Shown: in pieces, positions 59,619 to 64,000 of the stretch
Position numbering within the stretch: position 1 is the stretch's first letter
Layout: each line of letters starts with the position of its first letter
NCBI GenBank assembly: GCA_034509925.1
Contig: CM067528.1
Location: forward strand, 7,215,001 to 7,279,000
DNA length: 64,000 nucleotides
Direction: 5' to 3'
From: Hirudinaria manillensis
Lineage: Eukaryota > Annelida > Clitellata > Hirudinida > Hirudinidae
Program-made: the position numbers and the translations under genes
The notes under the pieces: generated by a model
The model's input: only the letters and a program-made list of their open reading frames with translations
Told to the model about the DNA's origin: nothing
The model's database searches: none

Positions 59619-62600
59619 TTTCAAAACTTTTATTCAGCCCAGATTACGTCCGCAAAACCATCACGCAAATCGGAGAACCTCATCGATGTTTTTAGAGTCC
59701 TCAGACGGGCCCGGGAAAACCCATGGACTGTTAACAGTAGCCTAAATATAATATTATAAATTAGATAAAGTACAATCAAATAAATATTCTTCTCGGCCTT
59801 CTTCTTTTCCTTGCTTTCCAAGCGTTTGCTCTGAATGTTCTCCATATTCTATGGGTTTCTATCAGAGTCTTAATTGATGTCCACGTTAGGAACCGCTTAG
59901 ATATGCCAAGCTTCTTCCACGAGGTCCAAGTTTCCATGGCGATTGCTCCTCTCCAATTGATTATGTAGGCTGTGGCAATCGCCTCCATTTTGCCCTTGCC
60001 CTGATTTGGGCTCTTTGCCTTCATCCAGCGATGAATGTCCGTGGTGTTATATTTGTCTATCTTGCTTTGGTGGACTCTATCTAGGTCCACGTTATCGGAC
60101 ACCACGGCCACGTCACAAATTATGTAACGTTCATCGCTCCAGGCACAAAGATCGGGGATTCTGGTCCCGCTGACGGTTGGAATACGAGGCTCTCTTGTTG
60201 TTGAGTACCCCATCTGTGTCAAGACCGTCTCAAGCATCTTCGCTATACAGTCGTGCCTTGCATGGCGGGGCCCGTCGGTACTCGGACACTTTTGGATAAT
60301 GTGGGCGAGAGATTCCATTTCCCCACATCTGGCTGCGCAGGCTGTGTTGAACAGGGGTGTTTTTCTGGAAGCCCGCAATCTATTGAAAAGTGTTGCTGAG
60401 CGGACTTTGACACAGCTTATGTATTGGGTGGATGACATTCTGTTGATGCCATCCACCAGCCATTCACTTGGGGCTATTGCTTCCGGGAATCTCATCAGCC
60501 CGTGTCCGTCGACCGTTTTATAAAGTTCCCTCGCGGTTGATAGTCCACGAGGAACGTTCGGGTCATCTTTTTCCTTTGGCCTCCCAAATCTTTTGACTTC
60601 GCTGGCGATCATTGTGTTTTCGCGCAATGCATCCATCAGGATGTTGCTCTCTTTGGCCTGCTGTAGAACTTTTGTCATTCTACGTATTCTAATTTCCGGA
60701 ATCCATCGACGCAGTTGAAGGATTCCCATTCCTCCCGTTCTGATCGGGGCATGAAAGAATGCATTTGGGGTGTCTCTTGGCAGCCGGAGCCATTTTCGAA
60801 CAGACCTCCTTATTGCGACATCAGCAGAATTCAAGGACTTGAGGCTGATCGCTTCGAAGGTGAGGAAGTGAACGAGACTAGGGAGAAGATGAGTCCTTAG
60901 GACATACACTCTCTGGCATGGCACGAGCGGAGCCCGCGAAATCGAGTGAAGGCCTTTTTGAATTTTGTCTGCAAGCGAAGCAAATTGCATTCGAGGTCCG
61001 ATTCGAACTCCTAAATACTTATAGGTGTCAACTATGGAGAGTGCCCTGATATCCTTATCTTGCAGTGTCAGGTATGGCTCTGGGTTGACGATCCATTGTC
61101 TTTTACGAGTGATGACCTCAGTTCTCATTGAGGCACACTTGGATGCGTTCATGATGAGTCCAACTTTGGCCATCGACACCTCCAGTTGTCGCAACATCAC
61201 TTTCATTCCAACGTCTGTGCTGGACAGTAAAAGAAGGTCGTCTGCAAAGGCGATGTAGTTGCATTTTTCGGAGGATTTGCCTCCTCCCGTAACCCCAATT
61301 GATCTGTCAATGTCACTGACAACCATGTCAATGACAGCGTTGAACAACATCGGGGACATGGGGTCGCCCTGCCTAACTCCCCTGCCGACCTGTATGGATC
61401 TGCTGAGCTCTTTTCCCATCCTGATGTGGACCTGACAATTACTGTACATTTCTGACAGATATCTTGTTAACAGGGGTGGTGCGCCGAATCGTGAGGCTGC
61501 CCTGATGATCGATTCGTGGGAAACGGAATCGAACGCCTTAGACACGTCTACAAATGTCATGTTGAGCTTTTTTCTGTCTTGTCTACTTTGGGCGACAAGA
61601 GCCTTTACAAGCCAGATGTTGTCGGCCAAACCGTCGCCTGATTGGAACGCCTTCTGTCTCGATGATAGTGGCCAATATACGGACATGCGTTTATTCATCA
61701 CTCGATGGAAGAGGCGACTCATGAGCGGACTCACAGTGATTGGTCTGAATTCACTTGGATCGGCTGTTCCTCTCACCTTTGGAATAAAGCTGACGACGCC
61801 AACTTTGAAGGGAGATGGTGGCAGGCCCGTCAATAACCAGAGGGACATGTGCACAGCAAAGTCGATTGGTTTGATGTTTTCCAAGTGTTTCCTTTTCACT
61901 CCATCCAGACCGGGAGCACTGTCTTTAAGACCTCGCAGAGCCATTTTTACTTCAGTGCAGCTGACGGGAGCCTCCAAATCATGACAAATACCGCAAACTG
62001 AAACCACCGATCTATCGTCTGTAATTGACTTTTGAGAAAAAATTGGTTCCCAAAACTGGAGCAGTTGTTCGTGTGGTATGGGTTTAACTTCCTCGTTATA
62101 TTCTTCATTCAAAACCGAACGAGCTCCTGAAGATCTATTCTTCCTGAATAACCCTTGGACCTTTGCTCGTTTCATCTTTCTGTCTTCCCTTCTTATCTCC
62201 TTCTTGGATGGTCGGATCTTCGTTGTCCGAAATGGTCTGGTCAGATTTCCCGCTTGACTTTGGTCAGATGCAGCATAGGAAGTAGTCTCGACCTTCGGAG
62301 GCCGCTTTTCATATCTGTCAGCTCCCTTCTTTCCACTGTGCACTTTCAAACCCTCCATCCATTGTATGTATTCCTTGTCTATCAAACGGCGCTTTGAGTC
62401 CATGTCATCAACTTGATTTCTCAACAGTTCGGAAAGTTCCTCGCATGGCAGACTTATGTATTTGTAATTTGCGAGTATAAATTGCTGCAGTTGAATGAAG
62501 CTATTCACTTCCGCTTCGACTGGAGATGCCGTGAGTGTGGGAATCGCAGTACATTTCGTAGGCTTGCCAGAGCAAGTTGTCTTTTCAATGATGTAGTTAT

Positions 62601-63551
62601 TTAGATACTTGCGATATCCTGGCTTGTTCCTAACTTTCCTAATGGTTTCAACTGGGACGGTTGGCAAGTATCGGTGAAGGGCAAGGTTGACCTGCTTTTT
62701 CTCAAGTGAATTCAGCCTCCATTCGGCGCTGGCAATCTCGTTCCATAGGCTGTCCACCCCTGAGAGAGCAGAAGTAATTTCACGGTTGGATGAACGTTCA
62801 ACTTGACTCTCTGATCCACCAGATTCTATTTTAGTCTGGTATTTCTCCAAGATGATCCTATATTTGGGCTGCCTTCTGTGAGACTTAATGGCATTCAGTG
62901 ACCTGTGTGGGAAACCTTTCTGTGCCTCTATGTTGATGTTTCTGATTCCTTTGCTTTTCAGTTCCAATTCAAACTTGGCTAACAGTGTGGATTCTTCCTC
63001 AGTCCAAACACACTTTGAATAACTTTTGCCAGCTCTTTCTTTGTGGTATTCCTCTGGGTGAGCATGGTTCTGATGGATTCTAAGACCTCGTACTGTTTTG
63101 AAGACAGCTTCACAAAAACAACAGGTTTCTTGCTTTTCCTCATTGCTTGTGTCTTTCACAACTGAATTTGTAACTGGAGGCACAGCAACGCTTTCGCCGG
63201 AGGAGTTCTTTTCAAATATGGCTCGAGAACGAAGAGTTCTAACTAGGTTGTCGGAATTGGACATTCCGAAACGGTGAAAGCTACAAGTTTTCAAGAAGAC
63301 TGCGAGTCCGTAAACGAAAGTCAACAGACACGACGATACGGAAGGATTTTCGTTCGCAAGTCTTCAATTTTCCCCTTTTCTTTTACAGAAACAGTAAAAT
63401 GATTTCACCTTCAGACAAAACGGAAGGTAGGGGACACGAATAAGCTAAATTCGGAGAAATTCGATAATTTCCGAGCGAAATTAACATGTATTTAACACGA
63501 AAACACGCAAGAAAAACAAATCGACCGCTCCTTAGCTTACTCGCTCGAAAC
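59619..63551 (-). mobile_element. Full-length R4/Dong-like LINE (R2 superclade, RLE type)
   Basis: About 3.9 kb: a 5' UTR of 287 bp (63551-63265), one ORF of 1162 codons and a 3' UTR of about 157 bp with AATAAA near 59627, directly abutting the ATT target. Flanked by 42-bp target duplications. A single ORF with N-terminal zinc finger, central RT and C-terminal restriction-like endonuclease defines the R2 superclade; insertion into a TAA/ATT microsatellite is the known habit of Dong elements of the R4 clade. The absence of any break suggests a recent insertion. Confidence 0.85.
59776..63264 (-). CDS. LINE ORF: zinc finger, Myb-like, reverse transcriptase and restriction-like endonuclease
   Basis: The 1162-aa frame is intact from the ATG at 63264 (MSNSDNLVRT); upstream residues in the same frame lack an ATG. 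A C2H2 finger (C48-x2-C51-x12-H64-x4-H69) is followed by a Myb-like segment beginning WTEEESTLLAKFELEL and a second similar segment near 200-240. The RT has SAPGLDGV, FRPITVSPLMSRLFHR, FVDVSKAFDSVSH, GRGVRQGDPMSPMLFNAV and the catalytic FADD near residue 674. A zinc-knuckle (RCGEMESLAHIIQKCP) precedes the endonuclease core (IPDLCAW, then YIICDVAV near 1035-1055). It nicks DNA at the target and primes cDNA synthesis there. All catalytic residues visible are present. Confidence 0.92.
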   Translation of the reverse strand: MSNSDNLVRTLRSRAIFEKNSSGESVAVPPVTNSVVKDTSNEEKQETCCFCEAVFKTVRGLRIHQNHAHPEEYHKERAGKSYSKCVWTEEESTLLAKFELELKSKGIRNINIEAQKGFPHRSLNAIKSHRRQPKYRIILEKYQTKIESGGSESQVERSSNREITSALSGVDSLWNEIASAEWRLNSLEKKQVNLALHRYLPTVPVETIRKVRNKPGYRKYLNNYIIEKTTCSGKPTKCTAIPTLTASPVEAEVNSFIQLQQFILANYKYISLPCEELSELLRNQVDDMDSKRRLIDKEYIQWMEGLKVHSGKKGADRYEKRPPKVETTSYAASDQSQAGNLTRPFRTTKIRPSKKEIRREDRKMKRAKVQGLFRKNRSSGARSVLNEEYNEEVKPIPHEQLLQFWEPIFSQKSITDDRSVVSVCGICHDLEAPVSCTEVKMALRGLKDSAPGLDGVKRKHLENIKPIDFAVHMSLWLLTGLPPSPFKVGVVSFIPKVRGTADPSEFRPITVSPLMSRLFHRVMNKRMSVYWPLSSRQKAFQSGDGLADNIWLVKALVAQSRQDRKKLNMTFVDVSKAFDSVSHESIIRAASRFGAPPLLTRYLSEMYSNCQVHIRMGKELSRSIQVGRGVRQGDPMSPMLFNAVIDMVVSDIDRSIGVTGGGKSSEKCNYIAFADDLLLLSSTDVGMKVMLRQLEVSMAKVGLIMNASKCASMRTEVITRKRQWIVNPEPYLTLQDKDIRALSIVDTYKYLGVRIGPRMQFASLADKIQKGLHSISRAPLVPCQRVYVLRTHLLPSLVHFLTFEAISLKSLNSADVAIRRSVRKWLRLPRDTPNAFFHAPIRTGGMGILQLRRWIPEIRIRRMTKVLQQAKESNILMDALRENTMIASEVKRFGRPKEKDDPNVPRGLSTARELYKTVDGHGLMRFPEAIAPSEWLVDGINRMSSTQYISCVKVRSATLFNRLRASRKTPLFNTACAARCGEMESLAHIIQKCPSTDGPRHARHDCIAKMLETVLTQMGYSTTREPRIPTVSGTRIPDLCAWSDERYIICDVAVVSDNVDLDRVHQSKIDKYNTTDIHRWMKAKSPNQGKGKMEAIATAYIINWRGAIAMETWTSWKKLGISKRFLTWTSIKTLIETHRIWRTFRANAWKARKRRRPRRIFI

Positions 63552-63883
<332 letters not shown>

Positions 63884-64000
63884 CAATCCAGAATATCGAA
63901 CTCTCACTTCAGGCTGGGCGACGAAACACAAATCGGACTGCAATCGAGAGATAAAAAAATCAAATTCCAAGCCTCTGATACTTTTCCTTGAATATAAAAT
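63884..64000. other. Flank beyond the ATT array, unassigned
   Basis: A GC-richer 117-bp stub at the window edge. On the minus strand it reads toward the array as FDFFISRLQSDLCFVAQPEV and could be the 3' tail of another repeat-tailed element or a coding exon; too short to decide. Confidence 0.3.

Overview
This 64-kb window is AT-rich animal DNA: every confident gene is split by short GT-AG introns, intergenic sequence is full of microsatellites, and the gene families are metazoan (CDT1, eEF2, MAP3K2/3, protocadherin, TSP1, WSC and fibrinogen-related domains). No tRNA, rRNA or CRISPR was seen. An invertebrate, probably a spiralian such as an annelid, fits the compact introns and family mix, but the species is not resolved from the sequence.

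Layout. 1-51: possible tail of a + strand gene. 1760-5335 (+): complete CDT1 replication-licensing gene, 10 exons, 624 aa. 6633-7526 (+): small 3-exon gene for a likely secreted peptide precursor. 8347-20141 (-): the dominant gene, 33 coding exons, about 1860 aa: signal peptide, PPKYPE-repeat region, 24 thrombospondin type 1 repeats, then a fibrinogen-related domain. A decayed duplicate of one fibrinogen exon lies just 3' of it. 21795-23373: two 5'-truncated RLE-type retrotransposon copies inserted in succession at one target site. 23425-27236 (-): secreted 443-aa protein with fucolectin-like, two WSC and EGF-like modules, with a small opposite-strand ORF inside its largest intron. 28984-34796 (-): protocadherin. 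35-42.6 kb: gene-poor, repeat-rich DNA. 42656-45674 (+): eEF2, 842 aa. 46305-50671 (-): MAP3K2/3-like kinase with PB1 domain, 503 aa, convergent with eEF2. 51-59.5 kb: gene-poor, with degraded ORF fragments, a 104-bp palindrome and a cluster of RFX X-box-like motifs. 59577-63593: full-length intact R2-superclade (R4/Dong-like) LINE inserted in an ATT microsatellite with a 42-bp target duplication. 63552-63883: the ATT array.

How the genes relate. CDT1, eEF2 and the kinase are housekeeping or signalling genes with no evident link to their neighbours. The two large minus-strand secreted genes are both extracellular, multi-module and potentially sugar- or protein-binding, so the 8-27 kb part may be a small cluster of secreted adhesive or lectin-like proteins; this is inference. 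Exon joins were worked out by hand from splice consensus and reading phase. The full coding sums of CDT1, the TSP1 gene, the WSC gene, the protocadherin, eEF2 and the kinase are each divisible by three, which supports the models.
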